Shown: positions 22,662-36,805 of the stretch, in pieces | How positions within the stretch are numbered: position 1 is the stretch's first letter | Layout of the letters: the number at the start of each line of letters is the position of its first letter | Made by a program: the position numbers and the translations under genes | Assembly: GCA_028752905.1 (NCBI GenBank) | Contig: JAQNBH010000002.1 | Span: forward strand, 34,936,075 to 35,000,074 | From: Cladorhizidae sp. MBARI D1340-BT2 | Taxonomy: Eukaryota; Porifera; Demospongiae; Poecilosclerida; Cladorhizidae | Reading direction: 5' to 3' | Length of the DNA stretch: 64,000 nt | The notes under the pieces: model-generated | The model's input: the letters and a program-made list of their open reading frames with translations, nothing else | The model's database searches: none | Told to the model about the DNA's origin: nothing

Positions 22662-25600
22662 GACATTAGAATAATGGTGTTGCAATAAACTAGGACTGAA
22701 ACATGGGGAAACCACAAAGGTCCTTTAAAATGTTTAGATGCACTACTGTACCCAAACCACAGGTCTTCAATACTTGCTATTTATGGTGATATTAGAGTGA
22801 TCACAGATACCTCTTTTGAATTGATAGTTTTTTAAAAATTTTTTTATTCACCCCAACATCCCCAATTTCATTTCCTCCCCCCGTCATATGCTGTCAGACT
22901 GAATATCTCATCAGAAAATGACTGGATTGATAATTTGTCAATTGAAAAGAAGGAGTAATGCAAGAGCTTTCATAATATATAAAAATTATTTACTACAGAC
23001 AAAAATTGAATGAGTTACACGGTATCATGTGATGTCACTACATGAAATTACATTTCATAATAAATCAGTTTGAAAAGTGCATGATAGTAGCTTTAGAATC
23101 GCAATAGAAATCACACAGAGGTTCGATCAAAGTTGGGAACTGAGAAAGAACGTGGCATGCGCAGGAGCAGACGTTTGTACCCCACTTTGCACAGATAGCG
23201 CGGAAATGACTGAGCGATATTTTAGCCAAGTTTCAAGTCTTGGCCATGAACGCTTATTATATTATGAACAATCCAACTTACTGCGTTTATTCAGGCTTCT
23301 TCTTGTTCATTGCGCAGAGTTGCAATGAAATGGGAGGATAAAAAGTATCATAACTCAAGAATGGTTGACAATAAAATGTTGAAACTTGAAATGCAGCTAA
23401 TTTAATAGTGAAGGTATAGATTGACGAAAGAAGAAAAAAAGAAGGAAAAAACCCCACACAATGGTCTACCCCCCCCCTTGTACACCAAGGGGGGGAGTAG
23501 ACCATTTTGTGGGTTTTTTAAAAACGTGTCATAACTATTGAATGCTTAATCCATTTCCAAAGATTATGGTCTCAAAATGTAGCTCATTCTAGGTGCTTTC
23601 CAATGACATTAGAATAATGGTGTTGCAATAAACTAGGACTGAAACATGGGGAAACCACAAAGGTCCTTTAAAATGTTTAGATGCACTCCTGTACCCAAAC
23701 CACAGGTCTTCAATACTTGCTATTTATGGTGATATTAGAGTGATCACAGATACCTCTTTTGAATTGATAGTTTTTTAAATTTTTTTAAATTCACCCCAAC
23801 ATCCCCAATTTCATTTCCTCCCCCCGTCATATGCTGTCAGACTGAATATCTCATCAGAAAATGACTGGATTGATAATTTGTCAATTGAAAAGAAGGAGTA
23901 ATGCAAGAGCTTTCATAATATATAAAAATTATTTACTACAGACAAAAATTGAATGAGTTACACGGTATCATGTGATGTCACTACATGAAATTACATTTCA
24001 TAATAAATCAGTTTGAAAAGTGCATGATAGTAGCTTTAGAATCGCAATAGAAATCACACAGAGGTTCGATCAAAGTTGGGAACTGAGAAAGAACGTGGCA
24101 TGCGCAGGAGCAGACGTTTGTACCCCACTTTGCACAGATAGCGCGGAAATGACTGAGCGATATTTTAGCCAAGTTTCAAGTCTTGGCCATGAACGCTTAT
24201 TATATTATGAACAATCCAACTTACTGCGTTTATTCAGGCTTCTTCTTGTTCATTGCGCAGAGTTGCAATGAAATGGGAGGATAAAAAGTATCATAACTCA
24301 AGAATGGTTGACAATAAAATGTTGAAACTTGAAATGCAGCTAATTTAATAGTGAAGGTATAGATTGACGAAAGAAGAAAAAAAGAAGGAAAAAACCCCAC
24401 ACAATGGTCTACTCCCCCCTTGTACACCAAGGGGGGGAGTAGACCATTTTGTGGGTTTTTTAAAAAACGTATCATAACTATTGAATGCTTAATCCATTTC
24501 CAAAGATTATGGTCTCAAAATGTAGCTCATTCTAGGTGCTTTCCAATGACATTAGAATAATGGTGTTGCAATAAACTAGGACTGAAACATGGGGAAACCA
24601 CAAAGGTCCTTTAAAATGTTTAGATGCACTCCTGTACCCAAACCACAGGTCTTCAACACTTGCTATTTATGGTGATATTAGAGTGATCACAGATATCTCT
24701 TTTGAATTGATAGTTTTTTTAAATTTTTTTTATTCACCCCAACATCCCCAATTTCATTTCCTCCCCCGGTCATATGCTGTCAGACTGAATATCTCATCAG
24801 AAAATGACTGGATTGATAATTTGTCAATTGAAAAGAAGGAGTAATGCAAGAGCTTTCATAATATATAAAAATTATTTACTACAGACAAAAATTGAATGAG
24901 TTACACGGTATCATGTGATGTCACTACATGAAATTACATTTCATAATAAATCAGTTTGAAAAGTGCATGATAGTAGCTTTAGAATCGCAATAGAAATCAC
25001 ACAGAGGTTCGATCAAAGTTGGGAACTGAGAAAGAACGTGGCATGCGCAGGAGCAGACGTTTGTACCCCACTTTGCACAGATAGCGCGGAAATGACTGAG
25101 CGATATTTTAGCCAAGTTTCAAGTCTTGGCCATGAACGCTTATTATATTATGAACAATCCAACTTACTGCGTTTATTCAGGCTTCTTCTTGTTCATTGCG
25201 CAGAGTTGCAATGAAATGGGAGGATAAAAAGTATCATAACTCAAGAATGGTTGACAATAAAATGTTGAAACTTGAAATGCAGCTAATTTAATAGTGAAGG
25301 TATAGATTGACGAAAGAAGAAAAAAAGAAGGAAAAAACCCCACACAATGGTCTACCCCCCCCTTGTACACCAAGGGGGGGAGTAGACCATTTTGTGGGTA
25401 TTTTAAAAACGTGTCATAACTATTGAATGCTTAATCCATTTCCAAAGATTATGGTCTCAAAATGTAGCTCATTCTAGGTGCTTTCCAATGACATTAGAAT
25501 AATGGTGTTGCAATAAACTAGGACTGAAACATGGGGAAACCACAAAGGTCCTTTAAAATGTTTAGATGCACTCCTGTACCCAAACCACAGGTCTTCAATA

Positions 25601-28318
25601 CTTGCTATTTATGGTGATATTAGAGTGATCACAGATACCTCTTTTGAATTGATAGTTTTTTAAAAAATTTTTAATTCACCCCAACATCCCCAATTTCATT
25701 TCCTCCCCCCGTCATATGCTGTCAGACTGAATATCTCATCAGAAAATGACTGGATTGATAATTTGTCAATTGAAAAGAAGGAGTAATGCAAGAGCTTTCA
25801 TAATATATAAAAATTATTTACTACAGACAAAAATTGAATGAGTTACACGGTATCATGTAATGTCACTACATGAAATTACATTTCATAATAAATCAGTTTG
25901 AAAAGTGCATGATAGTAGCTTTAGAATCGCAATAGAAATCACACAGAGGTTCGATCAAAGTTGGGAACTGAGAAAGAACGTGGCATGCGCAGGAGCAGAC
26001 GTTTGTACCCCACTTTGCACAGATAGCGCGGAAATGACTGAGCGATATTTTAGCCAAGTTTCAAGTCTTGGCCATGAACGCTTATTATATTATGAACAAT
26101 CCAACTTACTGCGTTTATTCAGGCTTCTTCTTGTTCATTGCGCAGAGTTGCAATGAAATGGGAGGATAAAAAGTATCATAACTCAAGAATGGTTGACAAT
26201 AAAATGTTGAAACTTGAAATGCAGCTAATTTAATAGTGAAGGTATAGATTGACGAAAGAAGAAAAAAAGAAGGAAAAAACCCCACACAATGGTCTACCCC
26301 CCCCCTTGTACACCAAGGGGGGGAGTAGACCATTTTGTGGGTTTTTTAAAAACGTGTCATAACTATTGAATGCTTAATCCATTTCCAAAGATTATGGTCT
26401 CAAAATGTAGCTCATTCTAGGTGCTTTCCAATGACATTAGAATAATGGTGTTGCAATAAACTAGGACTGAAACATGGGGAAACCACAAAGGTCCTTTAAA
26501 ATGTTTAGATGCACTCCTGTACCGAAACCACAGGTCTTCAATACTTGCTATTTATGGTGATATTAGAGTGATCACAGATACCTCTTTTGAATTGATAGTT
26601 TTTTAAAATTTTTTTAATTCACCCCAACATCCCCAATTTCATTTCCTCCCCCCGTCATATGCTGTCAGACTGAATATCTCATCAGAAAATGACTGGATTG
26701 ATAATTTGTCAATTGAAAAGAAGGAGTAATGCAAGAGCTTTCATAATATATAAAAATTATTTACTACAGACAAAAATTGAATGAGTTACACGGTATCATG
26801 TGATGTCACTACATGAAATTACATTTCATAATAAATCAGTTTGAAAAGTGCATGACAGTAGCTTTAGAATCGCAATAGAAATCACACAGAGGTTCGATCA
26901 AAGTTGGGAACTGAGAAAGAACGTGGCATGCGCAGGAGCAGACGTTTGTACCCCACTTTGCACAGATAGCGCGGAAATGACTGAGCGATATTTTAGCCAA
27001 GTTTCAAGTCTTGGCCATGAACGCTTATTATATTATGAACAATCCAACTTACTGCGTTTATTCAGGCTTCTTCTTGTTCATTGCGCAGAGTTGCAATGAA
27101 ATGGGAGGATAAAAAGTATCATAACTCAAGAATGGTTGACAATAAAATGTTGAAACTTGAAATGCAGCTAATTTAATAGTGAAGGTATAGATTGACGAAA
27201 GAAGAAAAAAAGAAGGAAAAAACCCCACACAATGGTCTACTCCCCCCTTGTACACCAAGGGGGGGAGTAGACCATTTTGTGGGTTTTTTAAAAAACGTGT
27301 CATAACTATTGAATGCTTAATCCATTTCCAAAGATTATGGTCTCAAAATGTAGCTCATTCTAGGTGCTTTCCAATGACATTAGAATAATGGTGTTGCAAT
27401 AAACTAGGACTGAAACATGGGGAAACCACAAAGGTCCTTTAAAATGTTTAGATGCACTCCTGTACCCAAACCACAGGTCTTCAACACTTGCTATTTATGG
27501 TGATATTAGAGTGATCACAGATATCTCTTTTGAATTGATAGTTTTTTTAAATTTTTTTAATTCACCCCAACATCCCCAATTTCATTTCCTCCCCCGGTCA
27601 TATGCTGTCAGACTGAATATCTCATCAGAAAATGACTGGATTGATAATTTGTCAATTGAAAAGAAGGAGTAATGCAAGAGCTTTCATAATATATAAAAAT
27701 TATTTACTACAGACAAAAATTGAATGAGTTACACGGTATCATGTGATGTCACTACATGAAATTACATTTCATAATAAATCAGTTTGAAAAGTGCATGATA
27801 GTAGCTTTAGAATCGCAATAGAAATCACACAGAGGTTCGATCAAAGTTGGGAACTGAGAAAGAACGTGGCATGCGCAGGAGCAGACGTTTGTACCCCACT
27901 TTGCACAGATAGCGCGGAAATGACTGAGCGATATTTTAGCCAAGTTTCAAGTCTTGGCCATGAACGCTTATTATATTATGAACAATCCAACTTACTGCGT
28001 TTATTCAGGCTTCTTCTTGTTCATTGCGCAGAGTTGCAATGAAATGGGAGGATAAAAAGTATCATAACTCAAGAATGGTTGACAATAAAATGTTGAAACT
28101 TGAAATGCAGCTAATTTAATAGTGAAGGTATAGATTGACGAAAGAAGAAAAAAAGAAGGAAAAAACCCCACACAATGGTCTACTCCCCCCTTGTACACCA
28201 AGGGGGGGAGTAGACCATTTTGTGGGTTTTTTAAAAAACGTGTCATAACTATTGAATGCTTAATCCATTTCCAAAGATTATGGTCTCAAAATGTAGCTCA
28301 TTCTAGGTGCTTTCCAAT
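22662..28318 (+). repeat. Trimeric higher-order repeat, copies 25-30 (2828-bp period)
   Basis: Copies 25 and 28 share CAATACTTGC, CCCCCCGTCATATG and an unusually long C-run (CTACCCCCCCCC). Copies 26 and 29 share CAATACTTGC and CCCCCCGTCATATG with normal CTACTCCCCCC. Copies 27 and 30 share GATATCTCTTTT. Anchor distances are 2828 bp for each pair. The later halves of 27 and 30 differ (C-run and GGGTATTTTAAAAAC in 27), so divergence or conversion followed the duplication. Confidence 0.85.
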
Positions 28319-31300
28319 GACATTAGAATAATGGTGTTGCAATAAACTAGGACTGAAACATGGGGAAACCACAAAGGTCCTTTAAAATGTTTAGATGCAC
28401 TCCTGTACCCAAACCACAGGTCTTCAACACTTGCTATTTATGTTGATATTAGAGTGATCACAGATACCTCTTTTGAATTGATAGTTTTTTTAAATTTTTT
28501 TTATTCACCCCAACATCCCCAATTTCATTTCCTCCCCCGGTCATATGCTATCAGACTGAATATCTCATCAGAAAATGACTGGATTGATAATTTGTCAATT
28601 GAAAAGAAGGAGTAATGCAAGAGCTTTCATAATATATAAAAATTATTTACTACAGACAAAAATTGAATGAGGTACACAGTATCATGTGATGACACTACAT
28701 GAAATTACATTTCATAATAAATCAGTTTGAAAAGTGCATGATAGTAGCTTTAGAATCGCAATAGAAATCACACAGAGGTTCGATCAAAGTTGGGAACTGA
28801 GAAAGAACGTGGCATGCGCAGGAGCAGACGTTTGTACCCCACTTTGCACAGATAGCGCGGAAATGACTGAGCGATATTTTAGCCAAGTTTCAAGTCTTGG
28901 CCATGAACGCTTATTATATTATGAACAATCCAACTTACTGCGTTTATTCAGGCTTCTTCTTGTTCATTGCGCAGAGTTGCAATGAAATGGGAGGATAAAA
29001 AGTGTCATAACTCAAGAATGGTTGACAATAAAATGTTGAAACTTGAAATGCAGCTAATTTAATAGTGAAGGTATAGATTGATGAAAGAAGGAAAAAAAGA
29101 AGGAAAAAAACCCACACAATGGTCTACTCCCCCCTTGTACACCAAGGGGGGAGTAGACCATTTTGTGGGTTTTTTAAAAAACGTGTCATAACTATTGAAT
29201 GCTTAATCCATTTCCAAAGATTATGGTCTCAAAATGTAGCTCATTCTAGGTGCTTTCCAATGACATTAGAATAATGGTGTTGCAATAAACTAGGACTGAA
29301 ACATGGGGAAACCACAAAGGTCCTTTAAAATGTTTAGATGCACTCCTGTACCCAAACCACAGGTCTTCAATACTTGCTATTTATGGTGATATTAGAGTGA
29401 TCACAGATACCTCTTTTGAATTGATAGTTTTTTAAAATTTTTTTAATTCACCCCAACATCCCCAATTTCATTTCCTCCCCCGGTCATATGCTGTCAGACT
29501 GAATATCTCATCAGAAAATGACTGAATTGATAATTTGTCAATTGAAAAGAAGGAGTAATGCAAGAGCTTTCATAATATATAAAAATTATTTACTACAGAC
29601 AAAAATTGAATGAGTTACACGGTATCATGTGATGTCACTACATGAAATTACATTTCATAATAAATCAGTTTGAAAAGTGCATGATAGTAGCTTTAGAATC
29701 GCAATAGAAATCACACAGAGGTTCGATCAAAGTTGGGAACTGAGAAAGAACGTGGCATGCGCAGGAGCAGACGTTTGTACCCCACTTTGCACAGATAGCG
29801 CGGAAATGACTGAGCGATATTTTAGCCAAGTTTCAAGTCTTGGCCATGAACGCTTATTATATTATGAACAATCCAACTTACTGCGTTTATTCAGGCTTCT
29901 TCTTGTTCATTGCGCAGAGTTGCAATGAAATGGGAGGATAAAAAGTATCATAACTCAAGAATGGTTGACAATAAAATGTTGAAACTTGAAATGCAGCTAA
30001 TTTAATAGTGAAGGTATAGATTGACGAAAGAAGAAAAAAAGAAGGAAAAAACCCCACACAATGGTCTACCCCCCCCTTGTACACCAAGGGGGGGAGTAGA
30101 CCATTTTGTGGGTTTTTTAAAAACGTGTCATAACTATTGAATGCTTAATCCATTTCCAAAGATTATGGTCTCAAAATGTAGCTCATTCTAGGTGCTTTCC
30201 AATGACATTAGAATAATGGTGTTGCAATAAACTAGGACTGAAACATGGGGAAACCACAAAGGTCCTTTAAAATGTTTAGATGCACTCCTGTACCCAAACC
30301 ACAGGTCTTCAACACTTGCTATTTATGGTGATATTAGAGTGATCACAGATACCTCTTTTGAATTGATAGTTTTTTAAAAAATTTTTAATTCACCCCAACA
30401 TCCCCAATTTCATTTCCTCCCCCGGTCATATGCTGTCAGACTGAATATCTCATCAGAAAATGACTGGATTGATAATTTGTCAATTGAAAAGAAGGAGTAA
30501 TGCAAGAGCTTTCATAATATATAAAAATTATTTACTACAGACAAAAATTGAATGAGTTACACGGTATCATGTGATGTCACTACATGAAATTACATTTCAT
30601 AATAAATCAGTTTGAAAAGTGCATGATAGTAGCTTTAGAATCGCAATAGAAATCACACAGAGGTTCGATCAAAGTTGGGAACTGAGAAAGAACGTGGCAT
30701 GCGCAGGAGCAGACGTTTGTACCCCACTTTGCACAGATAGCGCGGAAATGACTGAGCGATATTTTAGCCAAGTTTCAAGTCTTGGCCATGAACGCTTATT
30801 ATATTATGAACAATCCAACTTACTGCGTTTATTCAGGCTTCTTCTTGTTCATTGCGCAGAGTTGCAATGAAATGGGAGGATAAAAAGTATCATAACTCAA
30901 GAATGGTTGACAATAAAATGTTGAAACTTGAAATGCAGCTAATCTAATAGTGAAGGTATAGATTGACGAAAGAAGAAAAAAAGAAGGAAAAAACCCCACA
31001 CAATGGTCTACTCCCCCCTTGTACACCAAGGGGGGGAGTAGACCATTTTGTGGGTTTTTTAAAAAACGTGTCATAACTATTGAATGCTTAATCCATTTCC
31101 AAAGATTATGGTCTCAAAATGTAGCTCATTCTAGGTGCTTTCCAATGACATTAGAATAATGGTGTTGCAATAAACTAGGACTGAAACATGGGGAAACCAC
31201 AAAGGTCCTTTAAAATGTTTAGATGCACTCCTGTACCCAAACCACAGGTCTTCAATACTTGCTATTTATGGTGATATTAGAGTGATCACAGATACCTCTT

Positions 31301-33976
31301 TTGAATTGATAGTTTTTTAAAATTTGTTTTATTCACCCCAACATCCCCAATTTCATTTCCTCCCCCCGTCATATGCTGTCAGACTGAATATCTCATCAGA
31401 AAATGACTGGATTGATAATTTGTCAATTGAAAAGAAGGAGTAATGCAAGAGCTTTCATAATATATAAAAATTATTTACTACAGACAAAAATTGAATGAGT
31501 TACACGGTATCATGTGATGTCACTACATGAAATTACATTTCATAATAAATCAGTTTGAAAAGTGCATGATAGTAGCTTTAGAATCGCAATAGAAATCACA
31601 CAGAGGTTCGATCAAAGTTGGGAACTGAGAAAGAACGTGGCATGCGCAGGAGCAGACGTTTGTACCCCACTTTGCACAGATAGCGCGGAAATGACTGAGC
31701 GATATTTTAGCCAAGTTTCAAGTCTTGGCCATGAACGCTTATTATATTATGAACAATCCAACTTACTGCGTTTATTCAGGCTTCTTCTTGTTCATTGCGC
31801 AGAGTTGCAATGAAATGGGAGGATAAAAAGTGTCATAACTCAAGAATGGTTGACAATAAAATGTTGAAACTTGAAATGCAGCTAATTTAATAGTGAAGGT
31901 ATAGATTGACGAAAGAAGAAAAAAAAGAAGGAAAAAACCCCACACAATGGTCTACTCCCCCCTTGTACACCAAGGGGGGGAGTAGACCATTTTGTGGGTT
32001 TTTTAAAAAACGTGTCATAACTATTGAATGCTTAATCCATTTCCAAAGATTATGGTCTCAAAATGTAGCTCATTCTAGGTGCTTTCCAATGACATTAGAA
32101 TAATGGTGTTGCAATAAACTAGGACTGAAACATGGGGAAACCACAAAGGTCCTTTAAAATGTTTAGATGCACTCCTGTACCCAAACCACAGGTCTTCAAC
32201 ACTTGCTATTTATGGTGATATTAGAGTGATCACAGATACCTCTTTTGAATTGATAGTTTTTTTAAATTTTTTAAATTCACCCCAACATCCCCAATTTCAT
32301 TTCCTCCCCCGGTCATATGCTGTCAGACTGAATATCTCATCAGAAAATGACTGGATTGATAATTTGTCAATTGAAAAGAAGGAGTAATGCAAGAGCTTTC
32401 ATAATATAGAAAAATTATTTACTACAGACAAAAATTGAATGAGTTACACGGTATCATGTGATGTCACTACATGAAATTACATTTCATAATAAATCAGTTT
32501 GAAAAGTGCATGATAGTAGCTTTAGAATCGCAATAGAAATCACACAGAGGTTCGATCAAAGTTGGGAACTGAGAAAGAACGTGGCATGCGCAGGAGCAGA
32601 CGTTTGTACCCCACTTTGCACAGATAGCGCGGAAATGACTGAGCGATATTTTAGCCAAGTTTCAAGTCTTGGCCATGAACGCTTATTATATTATGAACAA
32701 TCCAACTTACTGCGTTTATTCAGGCTTCTTCTTGTTCATTGCGCAGAGTTGCAATGAAATGGGAGGATAAAAAGTATCATAACTCAAGAATGGTTGACAA
32801 TAAAATGTTGAAACTTGAAATGCAGCTAATCTAATAGTGAAGGTATAGATTGACGAAAGAAGAAAAAAAGAAGGAAAAAACCCCACACAATGGTCTACTC
32901 CCCCCTTGTACACCAAGGGGGGGAGTAGACCATTTTGTGGGTTTTTTAAAAAACGTGTCATAACTATTGAATGCTTAATCCATTTCCAAAGATTATGGTC
33001 TCAAAATGTAGCTCATTCTAGGTGCTTTCCAATGACATTAGAATAATGGTGTTGCAATAAACTAGGACTGAAACATGGGGAAACCACAAAGGTCCTTTAA
33101 AATGTTTAGATGCACTCCTGTACCCAAACCACAGGTCTTCAACACTTGCTATTTATGGTGATATTAGAGTGATCACAGATACCTCTTTTGAATTGATAGT
33201 TTTTTTAAATTTTTTTAATTCACCCCAACATCCCCAATTTCATTTCCTCCCCCGGTCATATGCTGTCAGACTGAATATCTCATCAGAAAATGACTGGATT
33301 GATAATTTGTCAATTGAAAAGAAGGAGTAATGCAAGAGCTTTCATAATATATAAAAATTATTTACTACAGACAAAAATTGAATGAGTTACACGGTATCAT
33401 GTGATGTCACTACATGAAATTACATTTCATAATAAATCGGTTTGAAAAGTGCATGATAGTAGCTTTAGAATCGCAATAGAAATCACACAGAGGTTCGATC
33501 AAAGTTGGGAACTGAGAAAGAACGTGGCATGCGCAGGAGCAGACGTTTGTACCCCACTTTGCACAGATAGCGCGGAAATGACTGAGCGATATTTTAGCCA
33601 AGTTTCAAGTCTTGGCCATGAACGCTTATTATATTATGAACAATCCAACTTACTGCGTTTATTCAGGCTTCTTCTTGTTCATTGCGCAGAGTTGCAATGA
33701 AATGGGAGGATAAAAAGTATCATAACTCAAGAATGGTTGACAATAAAATGTTGAAACTTGAAATGCAGCTAATCTAATAGTGAAGGTATAGATTGACGAA
33801 AGAAGAAAAAAAGAAGGAAAAAACCCCACACAATGGTCTACTCCCCCCTTGTACACCAAGGGGGGGAGTAGACCATTTTGTGGGTTTTTTAAAAAACGTG
33901 TCATAACTATTGAATGCTTAATCCATTTCCAAAGATTATGGTCTCAAAATGTAGCTCATTCTAGGTGCTTTCCAAT
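28319..33976 (+). repeat. Copies 31-36, mixed units
   Basis: No clean higher-order cycle is visible. Copy 31 has GAGGTACACAG, GATGACAC and TTATGTTGATATT. Copy 32 has CAATACTTGC, GACTGAATTG and the long C-run. Copies 33, 35 and 36 share AATCTAATAG. Copy 34 has TTTGTTTT in the A/T tract with CCCCCCGTCATATG. Copy 35 has TATAGAAAAA. Copy 36 has AAATCGGTTTG. AATCTAATAG continues through copies 37, 38, 40, 45 and 47. Confidence 0.7.
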
Positions 33977-36805
33977 GACATTAGAATAATGGTGTTGCAA
34001 TAAACTAGGACTGAAACATGGGGAAACCACAAAGGTCCTTTAAAATGTTTAGATGCACTCCTGTACCCAAACCACAGGTCTTCAACACTTGCTATTTATG
34101 GTGATATTAGAGTGATCACAGATACCTCTTTTGAATTGATAGTTTTTTTAAATTTGTTTTATTCACCCCAACATCCCCAATTTCATTTCCTCCCCCGGTC
34201 ATATGCTATCAGACTGAATATCTCATCAGAAAATGACTGGATTGATAATTTGTCAATTGAAAAGAAGGAGTAATGCAAGAGCTTTCATAATATATAAAAA
34301 TTATTTACTACAGACAAAAATTGAATGCGGTACACGGTATCATGTGATGTCACTACATGAAATTACATTTCATAATAAATCAGTTTGAAAAGTGCATGAT
34401 AGTAGCTTTAGAATCGCAATAGAAATCACACAGAGGTTCGATCAAAGTTGGGAACTGAGAAAGAACGTGGCATGCGCAGGAGCAGACGTTTGTACCCCAC
34501 TTTGCACAGATAGCGCGGAAATGACTGAGCGATATTTTAGCCAAGTTTCAAGTCTTGGCCATGAACGCTTATTATATTATGAACAATCCAACTTACTGCG
34601 TTTATTCAGGCTTCTTCTTGTTCATTGCGCAGAGTTGCAATGAAATGGGAGGATAAAAAGTATCATAACTCAAGAATGGTTGACAATAAAATGTTGAAAC
34701 TTGAAATGCAGCTAATCTAATAGTGAAGGTATAGATTGACGAAAGAAGAAAAAAAGAAGGAAAAAACCCCACACAATGGTCTACTCCCCCCTTGTACACC
34801 AAGGGGGGGAGTAGACCATTTTGTGGGTTTTTAAAAAAACGTGTCATAACTATTGAATGCTTAATCCATTTCCAAAGATTATGGTCTCAAAATGTAGCTC
34901 ATTCTAGGTGCTTTCCAATGACATTAGAATAATGGTGTTGCAATAAACTAGGACTGAAACATGGGGAAACCACAAAGGTCCTTTAAAATGTTTAGATGCA
35001 CTCCTGTACCCAAACCACAGGTCTTCAACACTTGCTATTTATGGTGATATTAGAGTGATCACAGATACCTCTTATCAATTGATAGTTTTTTTAAATTTGT
35101 TTTATTCACCCCAACATCCCCAATTTCATTTCCTCCCCCGGTCATATGCTATCAGACTGAATATCTCATCAGAAAATGACTGGATTGATAATTTGTCAAT
35201 TGAAAAGAAGGAGTAATGCAAGAGCTTTCATAATATATAAAAATTATTTACTACAGACAAAAATTGAATGCGGTACACAGTATCATGTGATGTCACTACA
35301 TGAAATTACATTTCATAATAAATCAGTTTGAAAAGTGCATGATAGTAGCTTTAGAATCGCAATAGAAATCACACAGAGGTTCGATCAAAGTTGGGAACTG
35401 AGAAAGAACGTGGCATGCGCAGGAGCAGACGTTTGTACCCCACTTTGCACAGATAGCGCGGAAATGACTGAGCGATATTTTAGCCAAGTTTCAAGTCTTG
35501 GCCATGAACGCTTATTATATTATGAACAATCCAACTTACTGCGTTTATTCAGGCTTCTTCTTGTTCATTGCGCAGAGTTGCAATGAAATGGGAGGATAAA
35601 AAGTATCATAACTCAAGAATGGTTGACAATAAAATGTTGAAACTTGAAATGCAGCTAATCTAATAGTGAAGGTATAGATTGACGAAAGAAGAAAAAAAGA
35701 AGGAAAAAACCCCACACAATGGTCTACTCCCCCCTTGTACACCAAGGGGGGGAGTAGACCATTTTGTGGGTTTTTAAAAAAACGTGTCATAACTATTGAA
35801 TGCTTAATCCATTTCCAAAGATTATGGTCTCAAAATGTAGCTCATTCTAGGTGCTTTCCAATGACATTAGAATAATGGTGTTGCAATAAACTAGGACTGA
35901 AACATGGGGAAACCACAAAGGTCCTTTAAAATGTTTAGATGCACTCCTGTACCCAAACCACAGGTCTTCAACACTTGCTATTTATGGTGATATTAGAGTG
36001 ATCACAGATACCTCTTATAAATTGATAGTTTTTTTAAATTTGTTTTATTCACCCCAACATCCCCAATTTCATTTCCTCCCCCGGTCATATGCTATCAGAC
36101 TGAATATCTCATCAGAAAATGACTGGATTGATAATTTGTCAATTGAAAAGAAGGAGTAATGCAAGAGCTTTCATAATATATAAAAATTATTTACTACAGA
36201 CAAAAATTGAATGCGGTACACAGTATCATGTGATGTCACTACATGAAATTACATTTCATAATAAATCAGTTTGAAAAGTGCATGATAGTAGCTTTAGAAT
36301 CGCAATAGAAATCACACAGAGGTTCGATCAAAGTTGGGAACTGAGAAAGAACGTGGCATGCGCAGGAGCAGACGTTTGTACCCCACTTTGCACAGATAGC
36401 GCGGAAATGACTGAGCGATATTTTAGCCAAGTTTCAAGTCTTGGCCATGAACGCTTATTATATTATGAACAATCCAACTTACTGCGTTTATTCAGGCTTC
36501 TTCTTGTTCATTGCGCAGAGTTGCAATGAAATGGGAGGATAAAAAGTATCATAACTCAAGAATGGTTGACAATAAAATGTTGAAACTTGAAATGCAGCTA
36601 ATCATATAGTGAAGGTATAGATTGACGAAAGAAGAAAAAAAGAAGGAAAAAACCCCACACAATGGTCTACTCCCCCCTTGTACACCAAGGGGGGGAGTAG
36701 ACCATTTTGTGGGTTTTTAAAAAAACGTGTCATAACTATTGAATGCTTAATCCATTTCCAAAGATTATGGTCTCAAAATGTAGCTCATTCTAGGTGCTTT
36801 CCAAT
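33977..36805 (+). repeat. Tandem run of closest relatives, copies 37-39
   Basis: Three consecutive units share GAATGCGGTACAC, GCTATCAG and TTTGTTTTATT, found in this combination nowhere else. They differ stepwise: CTTTTGAATTG, CTTATCAATTG, CTTATAAATTG; ACACGG in 37 but ACACAG in 38 and 39; AATCTAAT in 37 and 38 but AATCATAT in 39. This looks like recent single-unit duplication with mutations added along the run. Confidence 0.8.

Noticed and set aside
31906..32103. 65-codon plus-strand frame across the purine tract and palindrome
   Set aside because: It starts at TTG. It is lysine-rich at the start because of the A/G run and exists only in copies with particular indel states.
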